This document shows, piece by piece, positions 30,700 through 41,338 of a DNA stretch of 64,000 bases; position 1 is the stretch's first letter; the number at the start of each line of letters is the position of its first letter. The notes beneath the pieces were generated by a model that saw only the letters and a program-made list of their open reading frames with translations, did no database searches and was not told the origin of the DNA. The DNA lies in contig NC_063013.1 in assembly GCF_020509005.1 (NCBI RefSeq), positions 1,860,001 through 1,924,000 of the forward strand, given 5' to 3'. The position numbers and the translations under genes were made by a program. The stretch is from Fulvia fulva. Its lineage: Eukaryota > Ascomycota > Dothideomycetes > Mycosphaerellales > Mycosphaerellaceae.

Positions 30700-32826
30700 A
30701 TGCCTAGAGAACGCAACGCGGCGACACCATCAGCAGGTGGTCGCGCGCTCGTAGACAGTCAGGATACAGGCACCGTCACGCCTCCCCCGAACCCAGACAA
30801 CATGACTTCACAAACAGCGAACGGCGGCATGCGACCGCCACCTAAGCCTAAGGGCAAAAGCAAGCAGCGCACATCTCTTTTCCCCGACCTCTCCTCTTTT
30901 CCTCAGAGTCAGACACAGGACGACAACCGGCGGGTCACAGTAGACACCGGTGTCGCGCTACAACAAGAGATTGATAAAGCTTACCAGAAGGCCTTCGAGC
31001 GAGAAGAAGGTGGTGAGATTGACTTTACAGAACTGTTCGAGTTCAAGCTCGAAGAGAACCCAGGCGGCGACCCAGACGAGGTGTATCTATCACTCGACGA
31101 GGCAGAACACATTCTCGCATCCGAATACCAGAATGTCACCCCAGACAACCTCACGACCCTTGCATCCCAACACCCGAAGACCACCCACGACTTCGTGCTA
31201 CAAGCAGTCAACACGGCAATTACTAAGGGCAGACAACTCGATGTAATGGAGCGAGCCAACGACCTCCAGAACACCCAGTACACCACGCTGTACACCGAAT
31301 ACGACCGCATCTACAAGATGCTGCGAAGTGAAGAGCTTGTCACACAGAAAATGGCAGCAGATCTCAAGAGCAAGAAGGATTGCGACCCAGCTAAGTTGCA
31401 AGAGCTGGGGAAGAAATACAAGGAAGCCAACAACCTGTGCAAGCAGTTCAGCGAGATCTGCGAGAAGGAGAAGAAGAAGGCACAAGATGCTGAGGCGAAG
31501 AACCAGGCCCTACAACAAGAAGTCGATGACCTGAAGGCTCGGCTTGAGGCAGGAGACACCACACAGAACGGAGGTAGGGGCCGCTCAGGCCGCCGACCCT
31601 CTCGTTCCCGCCCACGCGAGACCTCACTCGAGCAGCTATTGCGTAGGTATCGCGAAGCTGCTGGTGGAGGGGGCGGTGGCGGTGGTGGTGATAACGATAA
31701 CGATGGAGACGACGATGACCGTGGCGACAATGGCCGAGGACGTGACAACGACCGTCCGCGACCAGGACCCAACAACAGTCGTGACTCGAGAATGCGCAAC
31801 ACCCGCACCCAGACACCACTGGTTGACCTTCCAGAACGTCTCTTCACCATTGACCGCACCCTCACTCGCGGCATGGAGATCGGCAAGGGTGTGCCCGACC
31901 CTAAGCACTTCAAGAACGATGACGACCCCAATTTCGACAGCTGGTACAGCAGTGTTCTCCTAAAGCTGACTGTAGCAACCTTCCGCACTGAGGCAGATGG
32001 TCTGCGCTTCGTGTATGGGTGGACACAAGGTGATCCTCAGCGAAGCATCAAGCCGAGGATCCCTGTGCCTGGACAGCAGTCCTTCAACGAGTTCAAGACT
32101 GGAGAAGAGTTATTAGACTGGATGACACGCCAATATGGCACACGCAATGAGGGAACCAAGGCTATGGTTGACATTGCTACCTGCAAGCAAGAACAAGGCG
32201 AAACCTTTGTAGCCTTCCATGCCCGCTACTCGAAGTTGCGCGCCTGGATGTCATGGACCGATGAGACCGAGCTCATGCTGTTCCGTAACCGACTGAACCG
32301 CAAGTACTTCATCAAGACCTTCGGCGACCGCGAAGTCGACCGCCGCCTAGACAGCATGCAAGACGTTATCGAGGAGTGCACCGCACTGGACGAGAGTTTC
32401 TACGAGACAGATCGACTATACCCGCAGAAGGAGCGCCCCCGGGGCAATGGCAACTCGAACAGCAATGGCGGCCAGAACAACCAGAACAACGGCAACGCAG
32501 TTGCTAGTGCCGCTGCCGGTGTAGCAGGTGCCTTGGTACAGCGCCCACTACAGTACGCTGGTACCAAGAAGAAGGAGGATCTGCCGACACATCTACAGAA
32601 CCTGCCTACGCTCAACCGTGAGCAGCGCGAAGACCTTAAGAAGCAGGGTAAGTGCTACCGCTGCCGTACAGGTTCTCACGTGTCGACCAACCCTGAATGC
32701 CCAATGTATGGGTACGATGGCGACTATCGCCCACCGCGTCCACGCAATACCACGCCGAATCCGAACGCGAACCTCAGTTCCCTAGCCGCCGATCCGCGGC
32801 AGGGAAATGGCACGACCGCTGCCTAA
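30700..32826 (+). CDS. gag: A1 Gag, capsid-nucleocapsid precursor (708 aa)
   Basis: Gag assembles the cytoplasmic particle that packages element RNA. Visible parts in order are a proline-rich N-terminus and an acidic helical region. A Lys/Glu coiled coil spans about 208-284, and an RS-rich basic patch (RSGRRPSRSRPRE) comes next. A Gly9/Asp-Asn low-complexity linker spans about 322-370. The conserved gypsy Gag core runs from about 385 to 585 (for example FNEFKTGEELLDWMTRQYG, then FHARYSKL). The zinc knuckle has C652, C655, H660 and C667, so its last spacing is 6 rather than the usual 4. The ATG at 30700 is the first in-frame start I find after the LTR, 137 nt downstream. A -1 frameshift signal 16 nt before the stop links it to Pol. 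It is longer than most gypsy Gags because of the coiled coil and linker. Confidence 0.95.
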   Translation: MPRERNAATPSAGGRALVDSQDTGTVTPPPNPDNMTSQTANGGMRPPPKPKGKSKQRTSLFPDLSSFPQSQTQDDNRRVTVDTGVALQQEIDKAYQKAFEREEGGEIDFTELFEFKLEENPGGDPDEVYLSLDEAEHILASEYQNVTPDNLTTLASQHPKTTHDFVLQAVNTAITKGRQLDVMERANDLQNTQYTTLYTEYDRIYKMLRSEELVTQKMAADLKSKKDCDPAKLQELGKKYKEANNLCKQFSEICEKEKKKAQDAEAKNQALQQEVDDLKARLEAGDTTQNGGRGRSGRRPSRSRPRETSLEQLLRRYREAAGGGGGGGGGDNDNDGDDDDRGDNGRGRDNDRPRPGPNNSRDSRMRNTRTQTPLVDLPERLFTIDRTLTRGMEIGKGVPDPKHFKNDDDPNFDSWYSSVLLKLTVATFRTEADGLRFVYGWTQGDPQRSIKPRIPVPGQQSFNEFKTGEELLDWMTRQYGTRNEGTKAMVDIATCKQEQGETFVAFHARYSKLRAWMSWTDETELMLFRNRLNRKYFIKTFGDREVDRRLDSMQDVIEECTALDESFYETDRLYPQKERPRGNGNSNSNGGQNNQNNGNAVASAAAGVAGALVQRPLQYAGTKKKEDLPTHLQNLPTLNREQREDLKKQGKCYRCRTGSHVSTNPECPMYGYDGDYRPPRPRNTTPNPNANLSSLAADPRQGNGTTAA

Positions 32827-35800
32827 GCGTGGTAGACAGCGGTCACCCGAACTTCCTAGGACAGAAAGAGCATGAGATTGAGAGACACGGAACGCAAGAG
32901 ACGGTAACAGACTATAGTGAGGAGCTTAAGATATCGGCATGCGCACTGGATAAGCAACAGCCAGCTGTGTACCCTCACATAGTGTTACCCGTAATGATAC
33001 AACAGAGAAAGGCTCGAGGCCTTGTAGATTCTGCTTCCACCTCTCTCTTTCTTGACTGGAAATTCACACGCAAATACACAATACCCCTGATCCCTTTGAC
33101 GCAAAGCCGACGACTAACACTGGGAGATGGAACGGCCACTGCGCGGCAGATTACACACGCGGCCCCTGTAGACGTAGTCATAGGCGATCATCACGAGCAA
33201 ATGTTATGCTACGTCACCGACCTCGAATACGACATCGTCTTTGGCCTGCCGTGGCTTACAGCGCACAACCCAAACATCTTCTGGGAGACAGGCGAGGTGG
33301 CATTCAGGTCGGATTACTGCTTTGGTCACTGTCTACAGAATAAGACACCGACAACAGTGCAATCCCTGAACCACCGCGAGAAGAAGAAGCAGGCACCAGT
33401 ACGGTACGGACCAGAGCCCTTCACTGGAGATGTAGCGAGCTTCACAGCAGGAGGAGCAGAGCTGAATGCCTCATCATATGACCTGGAAGACATAGACGAT
33501 GAAGAAGTGGACTGCCAGGGCGTTTCTCAACGCGCGTGGGGGATGTACGCGCACCGGCCTGGGGCTGAGTGCTTCTACATCATGCCCACTAGGCGTGAGA
33601 GCGACGGCGGAGAGCTTAAGCTGAGTGCAATGGCTGCTGATGATCTGGACCAATTCTTGAACAAGCAGTTCAATCACAACCCGAAGGAGAAGTTGCCGCC
33701 AATGTACCACGATATTGCGGACGCTTTCTCAGCTAAGGATCATGAAGGACTCCCACCTCACCGACTAGGCGTAGATCATGAGATTCACATTAAGCCTGAT
33801 GGTCCACAAGAGCCACCATACCGCAAGCCCTACGGCCTAGCTGAGAAGGAGAACGAGGCAGTTAAAAAATGGCTAGACGAGCAAACATCTGAAGGGAAGG
33901 TGCGGAAAGCAGGGCAAAAGACGAACCAGTCTCCTGCACCAGTGCTAGTGGTACGTAAGCCTGGAGGTGGGCTGCGTGTTTGTATCGACTACAGAGGATT
34001 GAATGCGATCACTATCAAGAACCGGTATCCGATTCCCTTGATACAAGAGACGCTCAACCGCATGCACGGCAAGAAGTACTTCACAAAGCTGGACATTGTA
34101 GCAGCCTTCAACAAGTTACGGATAGCTGAAGGGCACGAGTGGTTGACAGCGTTTGCGACACGATACGGCATCTACGAGTGTCTAGTGTTGCCATTCGGCT
34201 TGTGCAACGGACCAGCATCGTTCCAATCATACATCAACAAGGTCTTGCAAGAACACCTAGACGACTTTGTGTCGGCCTACCTGGATGACGTACTTATCTT
34301 CAGTGACACCTTGGAGGAGCACATTGAACACGTGCGGAAGGTTCTCACCAAGCTACGCGATGCAGGACTTACAGTGGACATCGACAAAAGCGAATTCCAC
34401 CAACAGAAGGTGAAGTATCTTGGGCTAATCATAACCCCTGACGGCATCGAGATGGACCCCGAGAAACTCGAATGTATTCAGACATGGGAAGCTCCTGAGA
34501 ACCTGAAGGATGTCCAGGCCTTCCTTGGATTTGCCAACTTCTACAGGCGATTCATCGAAGCATTTTCGCGCATAGCTGCTCCTCTCACAAACCTGACCAA
34601 GTCGGACGGACCAAGCAATCACAAGAACAGAAGGATTCAATGGTCACTAGATTGCCAACGAGCCTTTGACAATTTGAAAGCTGCGTTCAGCAAAGCCGGC
34701 ATGCTCGCACATTACGTGCCAGGCAGGGAAACAGTAATAGAGACAGATTCTTCAGATTTTGTGAACGCCGGCGTGCTTTCGCAGTATGACGAGAATGGTG
34801 TGCTACATCCTGTGGCCTTCTACTCGAAGAAGTTGAGTCCACAGGAGTGCAATTATGAAATCTATGATAAGGAACTGTTAGCCATCATCAAGGCTTTTGA
34901 GGAATGGAGACCCGAGCTCGCCTGCGAGGCAGATGATGAGGACTCACAGCCAGTCAAGATTTACACCGACCACAAGAACCTGGAATACTTCATGACGACA
35001 AAGCAGCTAAATCGGCGACAAGCGCGTTGGGCTGAGTTCTTGTCACAGTTCAACTTCAAGATAATATACCGTCCAGGACTTCAAGGTACAAAGCCAGACA
35101 GCCTGACGAGACGCAGCCAGGACCTTCCGCAGGGGGTGGACGACCCTCGGAACCAGCATCAGCATCAGACATTGCTGCCTCCTAAGCGATTCCTTAAGAT
35201 CGCCTCACTACAGGCAACAGTAGAAGATGCGCCGGAAGAAGAGGAACCAGTACCGCTAAACCCTGAAGCTGAAGAGTTTATGCCTACAGAACGAGATGCG
35301 CCTACTGAACAACCGGCGACGCGTGAAAGTCAGCGGGAAGCCGAACTCGAGTATCGAATGTCGACGGCGTACGTAACCGATAACGAGCTCAAGACCGCGA
35401 TTAAGGACCTGCAGAAAGACCGCACTCCTACACTGCTACAGAGAGCGAAGATTCACCCAGCACACTGCAAAGTGGATGGCGACCTGCTATATGTTCGAAA
35501 CCAATACGACGGCTGGAGCTTATGGGTACCAAATGACCAAGCTTTACAGACCAGGATAATCAAGATAAACCATGACGCTCCAGCAGCAGGCCATCCAGGA
35601 CGAGCTCGCACTTATGAACTCGTAGCACGTGAATTCTACTGGCCTGGATTAGCGAGATCCGTGCGCAGATACACCGCGAATTGCCGCACCTGCCGTACAA
35701 CAAAATCTCTGCACTCCCAGCCACTAGGATTACTACAGCCACTTCCTGTTCCAGATCGGCCTTGGAAACACATTGCAGTCGACTTCGTTGTCGGACTCCC

Positions 35801-37493
35801 AGACAGCACTCTTGACGGCATGGTCTACAACAACATTATGACCGTCACTGACAGGCTCACTAAGGAAGTCGAGCTGATCCCTATTGGCGCAATGACAGCA
35901 CAGAATACGGCAAGGCTTTTCCTCAAACATGTGTTCTGTCGGCGCGGGTTTCCTGACACCATTACATCAGACCGTGGCAAGCAGTGGGTTGCTACCTTCT
36001 GGAAGAAACTCTGCAAGATGCTCCGCACAAATCGCAAGCTGAGTTCTTCGTATCACCCAGAAACTGATGGACAGTCAGAACGCACTAACCAGGCGATGGA
36101 ACAGTATCTCCGCATGTTCACCAACGAGGCACAGGATGACTGGGCAGAATGGCTGTGCCTTGCTCAGTTCGCGATCAACAATCACCTGTCTGAGACTACT
36201 GGTGTGTCGCCGTTCTACGCCACCTTAGGATACAACCCTGAGTTCATAGAGCGAGTTGACCTGAACGCTGGAAAGGAGGGAGGACTGACCACTCTCCAGC
36301 GACTGGACGCGCGATCAGCAGAAACCTTTGTGCGTCGAATTTGCGAGCTTCACAAACACCTTCAAGAGAATATGCGAATGTCACAAGCTCTCCAAGCAGA
36401 GGCAGCAAACCGCCACCGAAGCATTCCTCCAGACTACAAGGTGGGTGATTGGGTGTATCTTAGCACCAAGAACATCCGCACGACTCGACCATCTAAGAAG
36501 CTGGACAGGAGATATGCCGGCCCTTACCAGATCACGGAAGTTATGCCGGCCAGACTCTCTTATCGACTGAAACTATCAGACGCTCTAGTAGGACTTGATA
36601 ACTGCTTCCACACCTCACTACTACAACGAGCCGACCACCCCGATTTCCCACCACTTGAAGGGCAGCATCTGGCGCCGCCACCACCGATAACTATCGAACC
36701 TGACACCACCGAGGCTGATGCAGCAGCCGATGTAGTGGCAGCACCTACGCACATGTACGAGGTGGAAAAGATCCTTGACATGTACACCCGTAAGCGGGCA
36801 GGCAAGGTGAAGAAGGGGCACAAGCGCAAAGTAGATACATGGTACAAGGTGAAATGGGCTGGATATCAGAACGAAGAGGATGGTGAGACCTGGCAACCTG
36901 CAGAGGACATGCTTGAACACGCAGCCGCCGCTGTTGCAGACTTTCACCATAACCGGCCGGAGTTGTCTACGCCTGTAGGCTTCGCAGCTCCATCTGACTG
37001 GTCCCTACCAGCCACTGAGATACTCGGGCTCAACTCGATCAGGGTCATTCCGAAAGACACCGTCACGAATGAGTCGCCTCGAGCCTTGCCTCTAATAGAA
37101 TCTGCTCCGCACATATTCGATACTCGAGTGGAGCCTACAGAGCCTGCAATGATACCCAACTTTGGTCATAAGGATCATACGCGAGTGCGAGCCGAAGACA
37201 GACTTAGATCTGGGGCAAGCCAGCTAACTAGGCAACATGTTTCTCGAAGGAAGCCGGTCGAGGATAGTCTTGATAGAGCGAATGCGATGTTATCGGATGA
37301 CGACAGGGCACTAGAGGATGATTCGGCGTTCGCGCGATCATGGAGCTCGACAGGCAAGTGGCCTCACAAGGTGAATAACGCTCAGAGGACTGAGGCGTGT
37401 TTTGGGAGGGGGGGTACTGTCACGGGCAGCCCGCGACCCCTCACTGTAGCTGCGTCGGCCCGGCTGAACCGCGGACCTTCTGCATCGGGTTAG
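32697..37493 (+). CDS. pol: A1 Pol: protease, RT, RNase H, integrase, chromodomain
   Basis: This frame lies -1 to gag and overlaps it, and is probably entered by frameshifting at 32802 rather than at the first ATG (32697). Numbering from 32697, the retropepsin site is LVDSAS (D111). RT starts near 395 ([19 protein letters not shown]) and has active-site YLDD at 528-531. RNase H includes D684 and the YDKELLAII and YTDHKNLEYF motifs. Integrase has an HHCC finger starting at H959 and the DD35E triad D1029, D1092 and E1128. A GPY module (RYAGPYQITEV) is followed by a chromodomain at about 1353-1412 (YEVEKIL, WYKVKWAGY, TWQPAEDML). Chromodomains of this group bind methylated histone H3 and direct integration into heterochromatin. 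About 185 further residues follow, and the frame runs through the polypurine tract and ends 76 nt inside the 3' LTR. Confidence 0.96.
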   Translation: MPNVWVRWRLSPTASTQYHAESEREPQFPSRRSAAGKWHDRCLSVVDSGHPNFLGQKEHEIERHGTQETVTDYSEELKISACALDKQQPAVYPHIVLPVMIQQRKARGLVDSASTSLFLDWKFTRKYTIPLIPLTQSRRLTLGDGTATARQITHAAPVDVVIGDHHEQMLCYVTDLEYDIVFGLPWLTAHNPNIFWETGEVAFRSDYCFGHCLQNKTPTTVQSLNHREKKKQAPVRYGPEPFTGDVASFTAGGAELNASSYDLEDIDDEEVDCQGVSQRAWGMYAHRPGAECFYIMPTRRESDGGELKLSAMAADDLDQFLNKQFNHNPKEKLPPMYHDIADAFSAKDHEGLPPHRLGVDHEIHIKPDGPQEPPYRKPYGLAEKENEAVKKWLDEQTSEGKVRKAGQKTNQSPAPVLVVRKPGGGLRVCIDYRGLNAITIKNRYPIPLIQETLNRMHGKKYFTKLDIVAAFNKLRIAEGHEWLTAFATRYGIYECLVLPFGLCNGPASFQSYINKVLQEHLDDFVSAYLDDVLIFSDTLEEHIEHVRKVLTKLRDAGLTVDIDKSEFHQQKVKYLGLIITPDGIEMDPEKLECIQTWEAPENLKDVQAFLGFANFYRRFIEAFSRIAAPLTNLTKSDGPSNHKNRRIQWSLDCQRAFDNLKAAFSKAGMLAHYVPGRETVIETDSSDFVNAGVLSQYDENGVLHPVAFYSKKLSPQECNYEIYDKELLAIIKAFEEWRPELACEADDEDSQPVKIYTDHKNLEYFMTTKQLNRRQARWAEFLSQFNFKIIYRPGLQGTKPDSLTRRSQDLPQGVDDPRNQHQHQTLLPPKRFLKIASLQATVEDAPEEEEPVPLNPEAEEFMPTERDAPTEQPATRESQREAELEYRMSTAYVTDNELKTAIKDLQKDRTPTLLQRAKIHPAHCKVDGDLLYVRNQYDGWSLWVPNDQALQTRIIKINHDAPAAGHPGRARTYELVAREFYWPGLARSVRRYTANCRTCRTTKSLHSQPLGLLQPLPVPDRPWKHIAVDFVVGLPDSTLDGMVYNNIMTVTDRLTKEVELIPIGAMTAQNTARLFLKHVFCRRGFPDTITSDRGKQWVATFWKKLCKMLRTNRKLSSSYHPETDGQSERTNQAMEQYLRMFTNEAQDDWAEWLCLAQFAINNHLSETTGVSPFYATLGYNPEFIERVDLNAGKEGGLTTLQRLDARSAETFVRRICELHKHLQENMRMSQALQAEAANRHRSIPPDYKVGDWVYLSTKNIRTTRPSKKLDRRYAGPYQITEVMPARLSYRLKLSDALVGLDNCFHTSLLQRADHPDFPPLEGQHLAPPPPITIEPDTTEADAAADVVAAPTHMYEVEKILDMYTRKRAGKVKKGHKRKVDTWYKVKWAGYQNEEDGETWQPAEDMLEHAAAAVADFHHNRPELSTPVGFAAPSDWSLPATEILGLNSIRVIPKDTVTNESPRALPLIESAPHIFDTRVEPTEPAMIPNFGHKDHTRVRAEDRLRSGASQLTRQHVSRRKPVEDSLDRANAMLSDDDRALEDDSAFARSWSSTGKWPHKVNNAQRTEACFGRGGTVTGSPRPLTVAASARLNRGPSASG
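32802..32808 (+). promoter_or_regulatory. -1 frameshift slippery heptamer G GGA AAT
   Basis: In the gag frame the codons are GGA AAT preceded by G, which fits the X XXY YYZ rule. After slippage they read GGG AAA in the pol frame and continue KWHDR into Pol. It lies 16 nt before the gag stop (32824-32826). The related heptamer GGGAAAC is used by some lentiviruses. Confidence 0.8.
32814..32844 (+). other. Frameshift-stimulating stem-loop
   Basis: GACCGCTG (32814-32821) pairs perfectly with CAGCGGTC (32837-32844) around a 15-nt loop containing the gag stop. The spacer from the heptamer is 5 nt, within the usual range. CCTA in the loop (32822-32825) could pair with TAGG at 32857-32860 to make a pseudoknot, but this part is weak. 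Confidence 0.75.
37405..37417 (+). other. A1 polypurine tract
   Basis: GGGAGGGGGGG (the G/A run at 37404-37414), then TAC, directly before the 3' LTR. It primes plus-strand DNA synthesis in this superfamily. Here it is also coding, as Pol reads through it (FGRGGT). Confidence 0.85.
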
Positions 37494-37601
37494 CGCGGCT
37501 TGGCTTTACTTTATAACTTCGCCGCGCCTCGCGCTCCTCTTTCGTAGCTTCGTAGAACAACAACTATCTCATTCGGACCCTATGGTACGCGCGCCCTTAC
37601 A
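37418..37601 (+). repeat. A1 3' LTR
   Basis: 184 bp, identical on inspection to 30380-30563. It contains the Pol stop codon at 37491-37493. It is followed by the ccgaa duplication (37602-37606). Confidence 0.96.
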
Positions 37602-40600
37602 CCGAAGGAGAAGTTGCCGCTAATATACTACGATATTACGGACGCTTTCTTAGCTAAGGATCATAAAGGACTCCTACCTTACCGACTAGGCGTAGATCAT
37701 GAGATTCATATTAAGCCTAATAGTCTATAAGAGCCACTATACCGCAAGCCCTACGGCCTAGCTAAGAAGGAGAACGAGGCAGTTAAGAAATAGCTAGACG
37801 AGCAAATATCTAAAGGGAAGGTACGGAAAGTAGGGCAAAAGACGAACTAGTCTCCTACACTAGTACTAGTGGTACGTAAGCCTAGAGGTGGGCTACGTGT
37901 TTATATCGACTATAGAGGATTGAATGCGATCACTATTAAGAACCGGTATCCGATTCCCTTAATATAAGAGACGCTTAACCGTATATACGGCAAGAAGTAC
38001 TTCATAAAGCTAGACATTATAGTAGCCTTTAACAAGTTACGGATAGCTAAAGGGTACGAGTGGTTAATAGCGTTTGCGACACGATACGGTATCTACGAGT
38101 GTCTAGTGTTGCCATTCGGCTTGTATAACGGACTAGCATCGTTCTAATTATACATTAATAAGGTCTTATAAGAACACCTAGACGACTTTGTGTCGGCCTA
38201 CCTAGATGACGTACTTATCTTTAGTAACACCTTAGAGGAGCACATTAAACACGTACGGAAGGTTCTTACTAAGCTACGCGATATAGGACTTATAGTAGAC
38301 ATCGATAAAAGCGAATTCTACTAATAGAAGGTGAAGTATCTTGAGCTAATTATAACCCCTAACGGCATCGAGATAGACCCCGAGAAACTCGAATGTATTT
38401 AGACATAGGAAGCTCCTAAGAACCTAAAGGATGTCTAGGCCTTCCTTAGATTTGCCAACTTCTATAGGCGATTCATCGAAGCATTTTCGCGTATAGCTAC
38501 TCCTCTTACAAACCTGACTAAGTCGGACGGACTAAGCAATCATAAGAACAGAAGGATTCAATAGTCACTAGATTACTAACGAGCCTTTAACAATTTGAAA
38601 GCTACGTTTAGTAAAGCCGGCATGCTCGTATATTACGTACTAGGTAGGGAAACAGTAATAGAGACAGATTCTTTAGATTTTGTAAACGCCGGCGTACTTT
38701 CGTAGTATGACGAGAATAGTATACTACATCCTATAGCCTTCTACTCGAAGAAGTTGAGTCTATAGGAGTGTAATTATGAAATCTATAATAAGGAACCGTT
38801 AGCTATTATTAAGGCTTTTGAGGAATAGAGACCCGAGCTCGCCTACGAGGTAGATAATAAGGACTTATAGCTAGTCAAGATTTATACCGACCACAAGAAC
38901 CTAGAATACTTCATAACGACAAAGTAGCTAAATCGGCGACAAGCGCGTTAGGCTAAGTTCTTATTACAGTTCAACTTTAAGATAATATACCGTCTAGGAC
39001 TTTAAGGTACAAAGCTAGACAGCCTAACGAGACGTAGCTAGGACCTTCCGTAGGGGGTAGACGACCCTCGGAACTAGTATTAGCATTAGACATTACTGCC
39101 TCCTAAGCGATTCCTTAAGATCGCCTTACTATAGGCAATAGTAGAAGATACGCCGGAAGAAGAGGAACTAGTACCGCTAAACCCTAAAGCTAAAGAGTTT
39201 ATACCTATAGAACGAGATACGCCTACTAAACAACCGGCGACGCGTAAAAGTTAGCGGGAAGCCGAACTCGAGTATCGAATGTCGACGGCGTACGTAACCG
39301 ATAACGAGCTTAAGACCGCGATTAAGGACCTACAGAAAGACCGTACTCCTACACTACTATAGAGAGCGAAGATTCACCTAGCATACTACAAAGTAGATAG
39401 CGACCTACTATATATTCGAAACTAATACGACGGCTAGAGCTTATAGGTACTAAATGACTAAGCTTTATAGACTAGGATAATCAAGATAAACTATAACGCT
39501 CTAGTAGTAGGCTATCTAGGACGAGCTCGTACTTATGAACTCGTAGTACGTGAATTCTACTAGCCTAGATTAGCGAGATCCGTACGTAGATATACCGCGA
39601 ATTGCCGTACCTACTATATAACAAAATCTCTATACTCCTAGCCACTAGGATTACTATAGCCACTTCCTGTTCTAGATCGGCCTTAGAAACACATTATAGT
39701 CGACTTCGTTGTCGGACTCCTAGATAGCACTCTTAACGGTATAGTCTATAATAACATTATAACCGTTACTAATAGGCTCACTAAGGAAGTCGAGCTAATC
39801 CCTATTAGCGTAATGATAGTATAGAATGCGGCAAGGCTTTTCCTTAAATATATATTCTATCGGCGCGGGTTTCCTAACACTATTACATTAGACCGTAGTA
39901 AGTAGTAGGTTGCTACCTTCTAGAAGAAACTCTATAAGATGCTCCGTATAAATCGTAAGCTAAGTTCTTCGTATTACCTAGAAACTGATAGACAGTCAGA
40001 ACGTACTAACTAGGCGATAGAACAGTATCTCCGTATATTTACTAACGAGGTATAGGATAACTAGGCAGAATGGCTATGCCTTGCTTAGTTCGCGATCAAC
40101 AATCACCTGTCTAAGACTACTAGTGTGTCGCCGTTCTACGCTACCTTAGGATATAACCCTAAGTTTATAGAGCGAGTTGACCTAAACGCTAGAAAGGAGG
40201 GAGGACTAACTACTCTCTAGCGACTAGACGCGCGATCAGTAGAAACCTTTATACGTCGAATTTACGAGCTTTATAAACACCTTTAAGAGAATATACGAAT
40301 GTCATAAGCTCTCTAAGTAGAGGTAGCAAACCGCTACCGAAGCATTCCTCTAGACTATAAGGTAGGTAATTAGGTGTATCTTAGTACTAAGAACATCCGT
40401 ACGACTCGACTATCTAAGAAGCTAGACAGGAGATATGCCGGCCCTTACTAGATTACGGAAGTTATGCCGGCTAGACTCTCTTATCGACTAAAACTATTAG
40501 ACGCTCTAGTAGGACTTAATAACTACTTCTATACCTTACTACTATAACGAGCCGACCACACCGATTTCCTACTACTTAAAGGGCAGCATCTGGCGCCGCT

Positions 40601-41338
40601 ACTACCGATAACTATCGAACCTAATACCACCGAGGCTGATGTAGTAGCCGATATAGTAGCAGCACCTACGTATATATACGAGGTGGAAAAGATCCTTAAT
40701 ATATATACCCGTAAGCGGGTAGGCAAGGTAAAGAAGGGGTATAAGCGCAAAGTAGATACATAGTACAAGGTGAAATGGGCTAGATATTAGAACGAGGAGG
40801 ATAGTAAGACCTAGTAACCTATAGAGGACATACTTAAACACGTAGCCGCCGCTATTACAGACTTTTACTATAACCGGCCGGAGTTGTCTACGCCTATAGG
40901 CTTCGTAGCTCTATCTAACTAGTCCCTACTAGCCACTAAGATATTCGGGCTCAACTCGATCAGGGTCATTCCGAAAGACACCGTTACGAATAAGTCGCCT
41001 CGAGCCTTGCCTCTAATAGAATCTGCTCCGTACATATTCGATACTCGAGTAGAGCCTATAGAGCCTATAATAATACCTAACTTTAGTTATAAGGATTATA
41101 CGCGAGTACGAGCCGAAGACAGACTTAGATCTAGGGCAAGCTAGCTAACTAGGCAATATGTTTCTCGAAGGAAGCCGGTCGAGGATAGTCTTAATAGAGC
41201 GAATACGATGTTATCGGATGACGATAGGGCACTAGAGGATGATTCGGCGTTCGCGCGATTATAGAGCTCGATAGGTAAGTGGCCTTATAAGGTGAATAAC
41301 GCTTAGAGGACTAAGGCGTGTTTTAGGAGGGGGGGTAC
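37602..41338 (+). pseudogene. pol: Gypsy A2 pol remnant, 3' part (RT to chromodomain)
   Basis: Collinear with A1 33675-37417 and free of visible indels. Order: RT (YLDD codons kept near 38200-38212), RNase H, integrase and chromodomain region (near 40670-40860), then a polypurine run at 41326-41335. Most Gln and Trp codons are now stops. Confidence 0.94.

Larger units (their letters stand above)
30380..37601 (+). mobile_element. Gypsy family A, copy A1: intact 7222-bp chromovirus LTR retrotransposon
   Basis: The TG...CA LTRs are 184 bp and match base for base on reading. A 5-bp duplication, polypurine tract, self-complementary primer site, open gag and open pol with all catalytic residues are present. 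CA and TG are at normal levels, so this copy has not been through RIP. It should be competent for transposition on sequence grounds. It lies inside its own dead copy A2. Confidence 0.97.

Noticed and set aside
31311..31988. 225-codon minus-strand frame opposite gag
   Set aside because: It is the antisense of the Gly/Asp and Arg/Ser low-complexity coding region. Its Pro/Ser/Arg composition is a mirror of that, and no motif is present.
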